From an uncultured Roseburia sp. (GTDB lineage Bacteria > Bacillota > Clostridia > Lachnospirales > Lachnospiraceae), in NCBI GenBank assembly GCA_947644305.1, contig CANRYS010000008.1:89837-153836 (forward strand): a stretch of 64,000 nt of DNA, in the 5' to 3' direction. Below are positions 17,855-26,488 of this stretch, piece after piece. The notes beneath the pieces were generated by a model. That model was not told the DNA's origin. It was given only the letters and a program-made list of their open reading frames with translations, and did not search any database. Position 1 is the stretch's first letter, and each line of letters begins with the position of its first letter. The position numbers were made by a program, and so were the translations under genes.

Positions 17855-19203
17855 TGATGAAGAATTTAAAAATTAGAACAAAATTATTGATTGGATTTTT
17901 GATTCCTGTTATATTGATGATTATCAATGTGTTCATGGAAAATACTGCCATGAGAAAGCTTAAACAGGCTGAGGACACAGAAGCCTACATAGAAGGTTAT
18001 TTAGTGTTTTCGGGGATTCTTATAGCTGTTTCCATTCTTATTATTGTGATATATGCTTATTTTATTATTCGGACCATCCGAGTGTCTGTTAGTCAGCTCT
18101 CTACTGCAGCAAAAGACATTGCTTTGGGAAAAGTTGATATTAAGCTGGTAAAACATAATAACGATGAATTTGGCGGACTGGTAGATGAATATACGAAAGT
18201 AATTGAAAATATCAAGTATCAGGCGGACATTGCAGAAGAAGTTGCGAACGGAAATCTGACCGTGCAGGTAACGCCAAAATCAGTCGATGATCTTTTGGGG
18301 AATTCCCTGAAAAAACTGGTAGAAGATAACCAGCATGCAATGAGCAACATCAACGATGCAGCTGCCCAGGTAACGGTTGGTGCATCTCAGGTAGCGGATG
18401 CCAGCCAGTCTCTGGCACAGGGTTCTACCGAGCAGGCAAGTGCGATCCAGCAGATCACAGCTTCCATTGATGAAATCGCCGATAAGACAAGACAGAACGC
18501 AGAGCAGGCAAATTCTGCTACTGAATTAGTAGTCCAAGCGATTGCTGACGTTAAAATGGGAAATAAACAGATGCAGGATATGATGGAAGCCATGAAAGAT
18601 ATCAATAAGTCTTCCGAGAGTATTTCTAAGATTATCAAGGTAATCGATGACATTGCATTCCAGACCAATATTCTTGCTTTGAACGCAGCAGTTGAGGCAG
18701 CGAGAGCTGGTGAAGCAGGAAAAGGTTTTGCTGTCGTAGCAGAAGAGGTTAGAAGCCTTGCCGCTAAAAGTGCAGCAGCAGCAGCAGAGACAGCAGAGCT
18801 TATTGAGGATTCCATCGTGAAGGTGGGAGCAGGCTCTAAGATCGCAGATGATACAGCAAAGGCGTTGGATATTATTACAAATGTAGTTGAGAAGAGTGAA
18901 GTGATCATCAATGGTATTGCTGAGTCTTCCAACTATCAGACGACTGCTGTAGTGCAGATCGAGCAGGCTATATCTCAGGTTTCTCAGGTAGTACAGACCA
19001 ACTCTGCTACCAGTGAGCAGTGTGCGGCAGCCAGTGAAGAGTTATCCAATCAGGCGACACGCATGCGTGATTTGCTTTCTATCTACAATACAGGTTCTGA
19101 TTCAGGAGCTACTAGTTTCCGTGGGGACAGTTCCATGTCATCATCAAAGATCAATATGAATGAGCAGATCATTTCCCTTGGGGATGGATTTGACAAATAT
19201 TGA
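17854..19203 (+). CDS. Methyl-accepting chemotaxis protein without a periplasmic sensor domain
   Basis: A 449-residue receptor. Two hydrophobic segments, roughly residues 12-30 and 50-73, are separated by only about 20 residues, so there is no extracytoplasmic ligand domain. A HAMP domain follows, then the coiled-coil signalling domain with the hairpin tip [20 protein letters not shown] (near residues 268-287). Methylation-type helices flank it. The C-terminus is short and has no CheR-binding pentapeptide. It probably senses via the membrane, HAMP state or a partner protein. It is the last gene of the chemotaxis block and overlaps cheW by one base. Confidence 0.94.
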   Translation: MMKNLKIRTKLLIGFLIPVILMIINVFMENTAMRKLKQAEDTEAYIEGYLVFSGILIAVSILIIVIYAYFIIRTIRVSVSQLSTAAKDIALGKVDIKLVKHNNDEFGGLVDEYTKVIENIKYQADIAEEVANGNLTVQVTPKSVDDLLGNSLKKLVEDNQHAMSNINDAAAQVTVGASQVADASQSLAQGSTEQASAIQQITASIDEIADKTRQNAEQANSATELVVQAIADVKMGNKQMQDMMEAMKDINKSSESISKIIKVIDDIAFQTNILALNAAVEAARAGEAGKGFAVVAEEVRSLAAKSAAAAAETAELIEDSIVKVGAGSKIADDTAKALDIITNVVEKSEVIINGIAESSNYQTTAVVQIEQAISQVSQVVQTNSATSEQCAAASEELSNQATRMRDLLSIYNTGSDSGATSFRGDSSMSSSKINMNEQIISLGDGFDKY

Positions 19204-19246
19204 TGATTATCAAGCATATTGCTTTTTATATGTAAAAAGGATACGG

Positions 19247-19271
19247 TCAGGTGTGGGAAAACCACACCTGA
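19247..19271 (+). terminator. Hairpin after the chemotaxis block
   Basis: TCAGGTGTGG (19247-19256) and CCACACCTGA (19262-19271) form a perfect 10-bp stem. No clear T-run follows, so termination strength is uncertain. Confidence 0.55.
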
Positions 19272-19369
19272 TCTGATCCCTTATTATTAGCGGCATGATA
19301 AAAAATTTTCTAAAAAATGAAAAAAGGGATTGCAATATAGGTCCTGATTTAGTAAAATAATATAGTAGA

Positions 19370-19443
19370 CGGAGCATGGCGTAGTTTGGTAGCGCGCACG
19401 GCTGGGGGCCGTGAGGTCGCAGGTTCAAATCCTGTTGCTCCGA
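19370..19443 (+). tRNA. tRNA-Pro (anticodon GGG)
   Basis: A 74-base cloverleaf. The acceptor stem CGGAGCA pairs with TGCTCCG, followed by discriminator A. The D arm has GGTAG; the anticodon stem CACGG/CCGTG has loop CTGGGGG with anticodon GGG at 19404-19406; the T arm is GCAGG-TTCAAAT-CCTGT. CCA is not encoded. An AT-rich unrelated gene follows directly, and tRNA genes are common landing sites for islands, though no att duplication is visible in the window. Confidence 0.96.
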
Positions 19444-19462
19444 TTAATAATATGAGAAGAAT

Positions 19463-19498
19463 AACAGACTGTTTGATATTAGATGGTCTGTTTTTTTT
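19463..19498 (+). terminator. Terminator after tRNA-Pro
   Basis: AACAGAC (19463-19469) pairs with GTCTGTT (19486-19492), followed by a run of T residues to 19498. Confidence 0.8.
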
Positions 19499-19530
19499 GA
19501 AGAAAAGAAAGACATTATAGGAGGTTTTTA

Positions 19531-20562
19531 ATGGAATTATATTTCGAAGATTACGAAGGGGATTATCGTCATTTAAATAAATGTGATATTATGAAAATTA
19601 GTAGGATTGATTTATGTCGACATACTATGCAAGTTGGATATAAAAATAAGTCATTATTTTTAAGTGCTTCATTATATAAACACTTGGAATTATTTTTTAT
19701 GGTTATGGCAAACGTTGAATATAATGCCGGAAATTTATTGCTTAAAGATGAATATTATTCATTAGATCAATCAGAGAAAGTGTGTATATCTTACCAAATT
19801 GGACAAGGTCTTACAAAAGCTATTGCGGAAAGATATTTAAAGGTTCCATGGGTTGCTCATGTAAAAACTATGAAAAATATGAGATATCATTTTGAACATG
19901 GGGGTGTGATTAAAAAAATTATCAATGAGAATGAACAAAGCGGAACAGAACCGGATCTTATAGGATTTGATTTAAAATGTAGGGCGCATTTGTTTGAATC
20001 CAAAGGCTCTTTTTTGGAATCTATGAACAGTAAAATCATTCAAAAGGCGATTAATCAAGTATCGAATTATGATTATTTTATTGATCCATATGGGAATATG
20101 CAATCTTTTACCACACGCAATGCCTGCCTTTTTAATTTTAAACCTCAATTTCATGGTACAATAATAGACCCTCCTGGAAATGAAAATGAGAAAATATCTA
20201 GTGGACTTTTACATTGTTTATACAATCAGTATTATCTTTTTTTGCATAGCGAAATGGATCAGCTTAAAACTTTAAAACTATTTGATAAGAACTGGAGCGG
20301 ATATAAATTTTCATTTGGTGATGAAAGCTATTTTTGGGGCATAAATACAACGTATAAAGAGTTTTTACAAGAACAATTTGCTAATGAAAATTTTAATAGC
20401 TTAGATTATTTTTTTGTACAAAATGAGGAAGAAAATAAACTGAAAGTGCAGAAGATTTCAAATTTTTTTGCGGAGCACGGTTTTTATGATATGAATAATA
20501 ATGATGAGTATGTTTCAGTTGGAGTAGATGGATACATATTGTGTAATTTAAATAAAATTTGA
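19531..20562 (+). CDS. Orphan protein with PD-(D/E)XK nuclease-like signature
   Basis: A 343-residue soluble protein that I do not recognise as a named family. In the middle there is a PD...FESKG pattern: Pro141-Asp142 in TEPDLIGFD and Glu156-x-Lys158 in HLFESKGS. It is followed by QKAINQVSNY, which contains Q176-x3-Y180, the RecB-type QxxxY motif. Together this resembles a PD-(D/E)XK nuclease core. The N-terminal 120 residues and the aromatic-rich C-terminal 130 residues are unplaced. Its base composition is much more AT-rich than its neighbours, and it sits just after tRNA-Pro, suggesting horizontal acquisition. AGGAGG lies eight bases before the ATG. A defence or modification-related role is a guess; another alpha/beta fold is possible. 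Confidence 0.6.
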   Translation: MELYFEDYEGDYRHLNKCDIMKISRIDLCRHTMQVGYKNKSLFLSASLYKHLELFFMVMANVEYNAGNLLLKDEYYSLDQSEKVCISYQIGQGLTKAIAERYLKVPWVAHVKTMKNMRYHFEHGGVIKKIINENEQSGTEPDLIGFDLKCRAHLFESKGSFLESMNSKIIQKAINQVSNYDYFIDPYGNMQSFTTRNACLFNFKPQFHGTIIDPPGNENEKISSGLLHCLYNQYYLFLHSEMDQLKTLKLFDKNWSGYKFSFGDESYFWGINTTYKEFLQEQFANENFNSLDYFFVQNEEENKLKVQKISNFFAEHGFYDMNNNDEYVSVGVDGYILCNLNKI

Positions 20563-20609
20563 ATTGATTCGTAGTTATGAAATAATAAATGCAAAAAAGG
20601 AGGAAAAAA

Positions 20610-22586
20610 ATGATAAAACTAGATCAAAAGAACAAGAGACTGATCTTCCAGAGGAGGGATGAACTGACCATAATCGAGCCTTATGGGGAGAACTGCCTTC
20701 GCTGCCGGATGACTCGAAATGGGATGGTTTCAGATGAGAAATGGACCCTGCAGGATGCCGTCACCAAAGATTCCTGCAAGCTGGAGGGGGATGCAATGTT
20801 TGCGACGATCACCAATGGTGATATGTCTGCTACCGTTGAGACAGGGCAGCCCTGGTATGGTGGTATCATCAGTTATTATAAAAAGGGAAAAATGATCTTA
20901 CATACTAAGTTTGAGGGAGACTATGTGAATCGTTTCGTTCATGTGGAAGGGGATAATTATCAGATCAAGGTGATCTTTGATGCGAATGAGGGCGAACATT
21001 TTTATGGTCTAGGTCAGGAAACGGAGGATGCTTTTGACCGGAAAGGGAGTACGAGCAATCTGGTTCATTACAATACGAAATCCACGATTCCCTTTTTATA
21101 TTCTTCTCTGGGATACGGTTTTTTCTGGAACAACCCGTCTCCAGGAAGGTGTGAGACTACGAGAAACCATACGCTCTGGTGCGCCGATAGTGCTTATCAG
21201 GCAGACTATTTGGTGTTTGCAGGAGATACGCCTGGGGATGTCATGAAGATTTACAGTGATCTGACAGGCTATGCGCCCAAATTCCCGGCATGGGCGGCGG
21301 GCTTTTGGCAGTGCAAGCTGCGCTACGAAAGCCAGGATGAACTACTGGAGATTGCCAGAGAGTATAAAAGGCGGGGAATTCCGATATCCGCCATTGTGAT
21401 CGACTATTTTCACTGGACAGAACAGGGAGAGTGGAAATTTGATCCAAAGTACTGGCCGGATCCGCAAAAAATGTGCCGGGAATTGGCGGAGATGGACATC
21501 AAGCCCGTTGTTTCTATCTGGCCGACCATCAATCCCGACAGTGAGAACTATAACAAAATGAATGATGCGAACATGCTCGTCCGAACGGAAAACGGACAGT
21601 ATGGTACATTTTCCTTCTATGGACAACAGACCTTTATCGATGCTATGAATCCGGACACCAGGGAGTATGTGTGGGATATTGTGAAAAACAACTATTATGA
21701 TAAGGGCATACGAAATTTTTGGCTGGATGAGGCAGAGCCGGAAGTGCATCCACAGCAGTTTGGACACTTAAAGTTCTATCTTGGAAATGGGGCACAGACA
21801 GCGATGCTCTATCCGTATTATTATGCCAAAATGTTTTATGATGGATTGAGAGCTCAGGGGGAGGAAGAGATCATTCTTCTGACCAGGGCGGCCTATCCGG
21901 GAAGCCAGAAGTTTGGCGCTGCTGTCTGGAATGGGGATATTTTGTCAGACTGGGCAGCTCTCCGTCAGAGTGTGACCAGCGGCTTGTCTATGGGAATGTG
22001 CGGCATACCGTGGTGGAACAGTGACATCGGTGGATTTTTAAATGGGGATACCGAGAGCGAGGATTTTAGGGAGCTTATTGTCCGTTGGTTCCAGTTCGGG
22101 CTGTTTTCTCCGATCATGCGGCTTCACGGCGTGCGAAAAAGGGTGGAGGGTCAGCCGGAACCGAATCCGGGGATTATCGAGAGAAGCGGCGGGCCTAATG
22201 AAATATGGTGTTTTGGTGAGGAAAATTATAACATCATCAAATCCCTGATCGAGCTGCGGGAGAAACTCCGTCCCTATATTCTAAAGTATATGGAGATCGC
22301 CAGTCAGACAGGAGCACCTTTGATGCGTCCTATGTTTTTTGATTATTATGAGGATGCCCACTGCTATACCTTAGAGGAACAGTATATGTTTGGTGAGGAC
22401 ATTTTGTTTGCCCCGGTTATGCAGAAGGGACAGAGAAACTGCAAGGTATATCTGCCAGAAGGAAAGTGGGTCAGTGTGATCGACAAAAAGGAGTATGAGG
22501 GGAGGCAGACGATAGAAGTGCAGGTGGAATTGGATCAGTTTGCTGCTTTTGTAAAGCAGGGAAGCAGTATCATTGATATTTTTTAA
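20610..22586 (+). CDS. GH31-family alpha-glycosidase (alpha-xylosidase/alpha-glucosidase type)
   Basis: A 658-residue TIM-barrel glycosidase with an N-terminal beta-sandwich (about 1-215). Typical GH31 landmarks are GEHFYGLGQETEDAFDRKG, PAWAAGFWQCKLRY and SAIVIDYFHW. Asp373 in FWLDEAEPE is the probable nucleophile and Asp447 in GDILSDWAAL the probable acid/base. The WLDEAEPE form is nearer to alpha-xylosidase-like than to maltase-like members. No signal peptide is present, so it is cytoplasmic. ATG at 20610 follows AAGGAGG; the upstream in-frame ATG would overlap it. With the GH43 genes it suggests hemicellulose oligosaccharide use. Confidence 0.9.
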   Translation: MIKLDQKNKRLIFQRRDELTIIEPYGENCLRCRMTRNGMVSDEKWTLQDAVTKDSCKLEGDAMFATITNGDMSATVETGQPWYGGIISYYKKGKMILHTKFEGDYVNRFVHVEGDNYQIKVIFDANEGEHFYGLGQETEDAFDRKGSTSNLVHYNTKSTIPFLYSSLGYGFFWNNPSPGRCETTRNHTLWCADSAYQADYLVFAGDTPGDVMKIYSDLTGYAPKFPAWAAGFWQCKLRYESQDELLEIAREYKRRGIPISAIVIDYFHWTEQGEWKFDPKYWPDPQKMCRELAEMDIKPVVSIWPTINPDSENYNKMNDANMLVRTENGQYGTFSFYGQQTFIDAMNPDTREYVWDIVKNNYYDKGIRNFWLDEAEPEVHPQQFGHLKFYLGNGAQTAMLYPYYYAKMFYDGLRAQGEEEIILLTRAAYPGSQKFGAAVWNGDILSDWAALRQSVTSGLSMGMCGIPWWNSDIGGFLNGDTESEDFRELIVRWFQFGLFSPIMRLHGVRKRVEGQPEPNPGIIERSGGPNEIWCFGEENYNIIKSLIELREKLRPYILKYMEIASQTGAPLMRPMFFDYYEDAHCYTLEEQYMFGEDILFAPVMQKGQRNCKVYLPEGKWVSVIDKKEYEGRQTIEVQVELDQFAAFVKQGSSIIDIF

Positions 22587-22609
22587 TTGTATTAAACGAA
22601 GAAATGCTT

Positions 22610-22642
22610 CAAAGAGCCGCGGAGACTGACTGCAGCTCTTTG
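22610..22642. terminator. Hairpin between convergent GH31 and deacetylase genes
   Basis: CAAAGAGC (22610-22617) pairs with GCTCTTTG (22635-22642). It lies in an 88-base gap between convergent genes and lacks a long T-run. Confidence 0.45.
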
Positions 22643-22674
22643 TGATTGATAAGGAAGTTATTTGGAGATACCGG

Positions 22675-23475
22675 TTATCCGGCTTTCACCTGCCTCCCCT
22701 CATGATTGATCGTATATCCATCTTTCATGATGAGTTCTGAGATTGGCACAAAGGAAAACCCTTTTTCTTTCAGTGTCTTGATCATGGTATCCAATGCCTC
22801 TGCTGTGTGTTTGGCGCCGTTGTGGCAGAGAATGATGGTGCCATTGCCCAGATGTTTGTGTTCTGTTACTTTTTTGATAATGGTATTCGCGTCATAGTCT
22901 TTCCAATCCAGGGAATCCACATCCCACTGGATGGGATAATATCCGATCTCCCGGCAGACATTGATCAGATTGTCATTGTAGTCTCCATAGGGCGGCCGGA
23001 ACAGGCACATGTCCTTGCCTGTGAGCTGTTTTACTTTTTCATGGGGTTTCATGATCTCATCCTTGCATTGTTCAGCAGAGAGCTGGGACATCTGCTTGTG
23101 ATTTTCGCTGTGGTTTCCGAGATCATGTCCTCCGGCGGCGATGGCTTTTACGTCATCGGGATATTTTTCGATCCATCCTCCTGTCATGAAAAAAGTGGCG
23201 CGGACGTCGTTTTGTTTTAAGATCTCCAATAGTTTCGGTGTGTCCTCATTTCCCCAGGCAGCATCAAACGAAATCGATATTTTTGCCTCGTCTCCCTTGT
23301 CGACACAATAGATGGGAAGCTCTTTCTGACTTGTATTGACATGAGAGCTGATGGTGGCGGCGGTTTGTGGGTAAAAATAAATACTTGTTACCAGAAGAAG
23401 AAGTGAGGTGAGTACGATGGCTCCTACCTTTGTAAAAATGATGAGATTCTCTTTTTCTTTTTCGATATCATTCAT
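22675..23475 (-). CDS. pdaB: Membrane-anchored polysaccharide deacetylase, PdaB type
   Basis: A 266-residue NodB-domain protein. An N-terminal anchor (about residues 13-33) is followed by the catalytic domain: ISFDAAWGNEDT with Asp71 (motif 1, SFDAAWG form typical of PdaB), GNHSENHK with His122 and His126 (metal ligands), RPPYGDYN (motif 3) and ILCHNGAKHT (motif 5). The family deacetylates peptidoglycan or related polymers, and PdaB members act in sporulation. It is divergent from the gene at 23616 and convergent with GH31. The Cys in ILCHN is a small deviation from the common LLHD motif. Confidence 0.85.
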   Translation of the reverse strand: MNDIEKEKENLIIFTKVGAIVLTSLLLLVTSIYFYPQTAATISSHVNTSQKELPIYCVDKGDEAKISISFDAAWGNEDTPKLLEILKQNDVRATFFMTGGWIEKYPDDVKAIAAGGHDLGNHSENHKQMSQLSAEQCKDEIMKPHEKVKQLTGKDMCLFRPPYGDYNDNLINVCREIGYYPIQWDVDSLDWKDYDANTIIKKVTEHKHLGNGTIILCHNGAKHTAEALDTMIKTLKEKGFSFVPISELIMKDGYTINHEGRQVKAG

Positions 23476-23615
23476 AAAATTATTCCCGGCGGATTTTTTA
23501 TCATTTTATTTTTAAATTGTGGTTTTTATACCCGGCTGGGTGAAAAATAGATGAAATAATGATAAAATAAGTCCTGACAGACTTAACAAAATTATGTATT
23601 GGAGGAGATAGCATA

Positions 23616-24446
23616 ATGAATATCACAGAATGGATAGAAATACAGGATTACTGTATGGCAAAGCCTTGTGTTTATGAAAGCCGGCCTTTTGGAGAGTTTC
23701 CGATCTGTTACCGTGTGGCAGGAAAGATTTTCGCCCAGCTTATAATAAAAGATGACTGGTTTAAGATTACTCTTAAGACAAATCCAGAAGCTGCAGAATT
23801 TTATCGAAGGGCTTATCCGGGAATCGTCGTAAGGGGTTATCACTGCCCTCCCGTGCAACAGCCCTATTGGAACACGATTTCATTGGAAGAGTTTGAGAAG
23901 GACAAACTTTGGGAAATGATTGATGAGGCATATGATGAGATCCTGGCCAAATTGACTAGAAAAGAACGGTCTCGGCTTCCCGAGCTGGCAAAGCTGCAAT
24001 TTGTAAAAACAGATGGTACAGATCCAGATTTTATCCGCCTTTGCGCATGTCTTGATTCAAATCTGGAGGAGTTGGTAGGTGCCCAGATTGACCGAAGTAA
24101 ATATACCATCTATAATCAGTTGGATAAAATTTATGATGTCATTGTTATCTATCGGGACGGCGAAGCGATTGCCGGTGGTGCGTACCGGGTTTATGATGAA
24201 GATACTGTTGAAATAAAGAGGGTTTATCTGGATCAGAGCTTTCGGGGGCAGGGCATCGGAAAAGAACTTTTACGCAGACTGGAAGCGGATGCCAGAATAA
24301 AAGGATTTCGTTATGCCATTTTGGAGACAGGAGAATTATTAGAAGCGGCAACTGGTCTGTATAAAAAAACCGGTTATAAAGTGATCCCCAATTATGGCCC
24401 ATATACTGATATGCCGGAGTCCCTATGTATGAAGAAAAAATTGTAA
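23616..24446 (+). CDS. YjbR/MmcQ-like domain fused to GNAT acetyltransferase
   Basis: A 276-residue two-domain protein. Residues 1-115 resemble the YjbR/MmcQ (CyaY-like) fold, with FPICYRVAGKIFAQL, WFKITLK and a YHCPPVQQPYWNTI segment. Residues 130-276 are a GNAT domain: VKRVYLDQSFRGQGIGKELL carries the acetyl-CoA loop (RGQGIG), followed by a C-terminal YKKTGYKVIPNYGPY motif seen in small-molecule or protein N-acetyltransferases. The substrate is unknown. GGAGGAG lies ten bases before the ATG. The gene is alone between a divergent deacetylase and tmRNA. Confidence 0.85.
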   Translation: MNITEWIEIQDYCMAKPCVYESRPFGEFPICYRVAGKIFAQLIIKDDWFKITLKTNPEAAEFYRRAYPGIVVRGYHCPPVQQPYWNTISLEEFEKDKLWEMIDEAYDEILAKLTRKERSRLPELAKLQFVKTDGTDPDFIRLCACLDSNLEELVGAQIDRSKYTIYNQLDKIYDVIVIYRDGEAIAGGAYRVYDEDTVEIKRVYLDQSFRGQGIGKELLRRLEADARIKGFRYAILETGELLEAATGLYKKTGYKVIPNYGPYTDMPESLCMKKKL

Positions 24447-24507
24447 AAAAATTCATTTGACAAAAGCAACAGTTTTTGTTATTGTATAATTACAGTACGA
24501 AAACTTC

Positions 24508-24849
24508 GGGCTTGTACTGGTTTCGACAGGCCGGCTGAAGATGGAGAAGCTATCCGTGGACTGTGACCACGTTAAAACGCAGAAAAAATTAAACGCTGAC
24601 GATAATAGATTAGCATACGCAGCCTAAGTGCTGCTGTCTGACCTAGAGCACCTACACTCTGGGAGCCAGGCATCAATGATGTAGGAAACGACGTATATTA
24701 AGCTTTGCGTATACGGGCGTATTATGAAGCTACTAAAGCTTGAAGGATGTTCATTTTCGTCAGGTGGAGGGAACGCAAAAGAATGAACTATGATAGTAGA
24801 AGTACATGGGATTCCGGTTTGGACGCGGGTTCGATTCCCGCCAGGTCCA
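24508..24849 (+). ncRNA. ssrA: Transfer-messenger RNA (tmRNA)
   Basis: A 342-base RNA that rescues stalled ribosomes with SmpB. The 5' end GGGCTTG pairs with the 3' CAGGTCC plus discriminator A; CTGGTTTCGACAGG near the 5' end and GCGGGTTCGATTCCCGC near the 3' end form the tRNA-like domain. The tag frame ends at the TAA following GCATACGCAGCC and encodes a predicted tag close to ADDNRLAYAA. CCA is not encoded. A terminator follows at 24885. smpB is not in the window. Confidence 0.96.
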
Positions 24850-24884
24850 TTTAGGGGGTTTGGTCCAACAGCGGTGGAGGGCTA

Positions 24885-24925
24885 TAAGAAGGATGTCTCT
24901 AAGGCGATAGGGGACATCCTTCTTA
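24885..24925 (+). terminator. Terminator after tmRNA
   Basis: TAAGAAGGATGTC (24885-24897) pairs perfectly over 13 bp with GACATCCTTCTTA (24913-24925). The following 225 bases up to the next gene hold no gene; they are AT-rich with a long T tract at 25067-25078. Confidence 0.85.
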
Positions 24926-25150
24926 CTTTATAAAAAGGTTGATTTTTTGAAAGCAAAAGAATGGCTAATGGCTATTTCATTCAGGCCCTTTTTACACATA
25001 TCTTTTTTGGTACATTTTTACTCATAAAATGATTCTACCACACTATTTTTCAAAATCAGAGGTCTTTTCTTTTTTTTTTCACATTTTTGTGCTACAATCG
25101 GTATGAAATGAATATTAGGAGTCTGCGGGCTCGTTAAAATGGAGGAAACG

Positions 25151-26293
25151 ATGAACAAAGGAAATAGTAAAAAAATAATAATCATCTGTATTGTGTGTGC
25201 TCTTCTGGGAGGAGTGCTGATTGGCGGTGTGGGTGTGATGATCTACAATGACCTGAGCCGTTCTGAGTCTAAGAAAAATGACCAAACAGCGGATTCATCT
25301 CAGGGTACCGACGGCAACACAGAGGCAGACCAGCTTGAGGATGGAGAAGCATATGACTTTGAAAAGGCTGGGTTTATGAAGCTGGGAGAGTATAAAGGGC
25401 TAGAGGCACAAGTTCAGCCGGAACAGGATGATATCTATTCTGGAATGCTTGCGGCAGCAGAAGAGGTGAAGCTAAAGGAGGTGAAGCTAAAGGAGGATGA
25501 TGGAATTGTCAAAGACGGTGAGCTGGTAAATGTTGATTTTACCGCTAGCCTCAATGGAAAAGATCTGGAAGAAGCGGCTGGTGAAGATACTTATATAAGA
25601 ATTGGCAAGGGGGAATATATCGATGACTTTGAGAAAGGAATCATAGGTATAAAAAAAGGAAAGAAGAAGACCGTCGATTGTACCTTCCCAGCAGATTATG
25701 ACGACGAGGAACTGGCAGGTAAGACCGTTCAGTTTACGATCAAAGTAAATGAAAGATTCAGTGATAAGACCGCCCAGGTGCTCTCCGAAGGAAAATGCAA
25801 GACCATTGACGAATACTATGAATATGAAAAGCAATTGCAACTGAAGGACAATCAGGAAAATAAAGGGGATCTGGTATGGGATTCCTTAAAGGAAGAGACG
25901 GAAATAACGTCTGTTTCGGAGACTATGTTGTCCAGAACGACAGAGGATGTTACGAATATGTATAAAAATTTCGCTGAATTGTCAGGGACGACCATGGAAG
26001 AGCTGTTGGAGAGCTTTGGTATGGGAGAAGACGGAATCGGCGAGATTGCCCAGGATACGGTGGCAGATCAAATGATAGCGAAGACCATCGCGGCCAGAGA
26101 GGGTATTACGCTGGACGATACCTATTATAAGCAGACACTATGGGAGCTGCTTGGCTATGAGGAAGGCGATGATGAAAAAACCCTGGAGGAGCTGGAGAAG
26201 GAATATAAGGAAAGTCAGGGCAGCCGTCCCAAAGATGATGTGTTAGTTGAACGTGTCAGAGAGTATGTGGGAGAGCAGTCCAAGGAAATGTAA
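25151..26293 (+). CDS. Membrane-anchored trigger-factor-like peptidyl-prolyl isomerase
   Basis: A 380-residue protein with an N-terminal membrane anchor (about residues 9-31) and an acidic linker. An FKBP-type domain of the trigger factor kind follows (about 115-210: DGELVNVDFTASLNGK, DTYIRIGKGEYIDDFEKGI, GKTVQFTIKVNERF), then a helical C-terminal part like the trigger factor chaperone arm. No ribosome-binding domain is present. It probably assists folding of exported proteins at the outer face of the membrane. ATG at 25151 follows GGAGGA; the ATG at 25139 lies before that site. A 15-base unit is tandemly duplicated at 25466-25495, encoding VKLKE twice. Confidence 0.85.
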   Translation: MNKGNSKKIIIICIVCALLGGVLIGGVGVMIYNDLSRSESKKNDQTADSSQGTDGNTEADQLEDGEAYDFEKAGFMKLGEYKGLEAQVQPEQDDIYSGMLAAAEEVKLKEVKLKEDDGIVKDGELVNVDFTASLNGKDLEEAAGEDTYIRIGKGEYIDDFEKGIIGIKKGKKKTVDCTFPADYDDEELAGKTVQFTIKVNERFSDKTAQVLSEGKCKTIDEYYEYEKQLQLKDNQENKGDLVWDSLKEETEITSVSETMLSRTTEDVTNMYKNFAELSGTTMEELLESFGMGEDGIGEIAQDTVADQMIAKTIAAREGITLDDTYYKQTLWELLGYEEGDDEKTLEELEKEYKESQGSRPKDDVLVERVREYVGEQSKEM

Positions 26294-26327
26294 TTCCGTC
26301 TTGGTGATGCGAGCAGATGAGGAGATA

Positions 26328-26455
26328 GTGTGAAAAATAATGCTGATGCGATTATTTTTCACACGGCTATTTGTGAGAAGAACCTTTGGTTCTTTGGAGC
26401 GCTCACAAATAAGCCTTGATGGCAGATGAGAAATCGCCTGCGCGAATTTCTCATC
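26328..26455. repeat. Triple-hairpin intergenic element
   Basis: Three strong hairpins stand in line. H1: 26328-26341 with 26351-26364, 14 bp perfect. H2: 26365-26377 with 26402-26415 with one bulge, enclosing AAGAACC/GGTTCTT. H3: 26425-26434 with 26446-26455, 10 bp perfect. No T-run follows the last. It fills the gap before the gene at 26489. Confidence 0.7.
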
Positions 26456-26488
26456 GCCCCGTCGCATACGCTCCGGAATGGAGTTAAA

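Noticed and set aside
19443..20609. Possible integrative island at tRNA-Pro with att repeats
   Set aside because: The AT-rich gene supports foreign origin, but no duplicate of the tRNA 3' end and no integrase are visible nearby.
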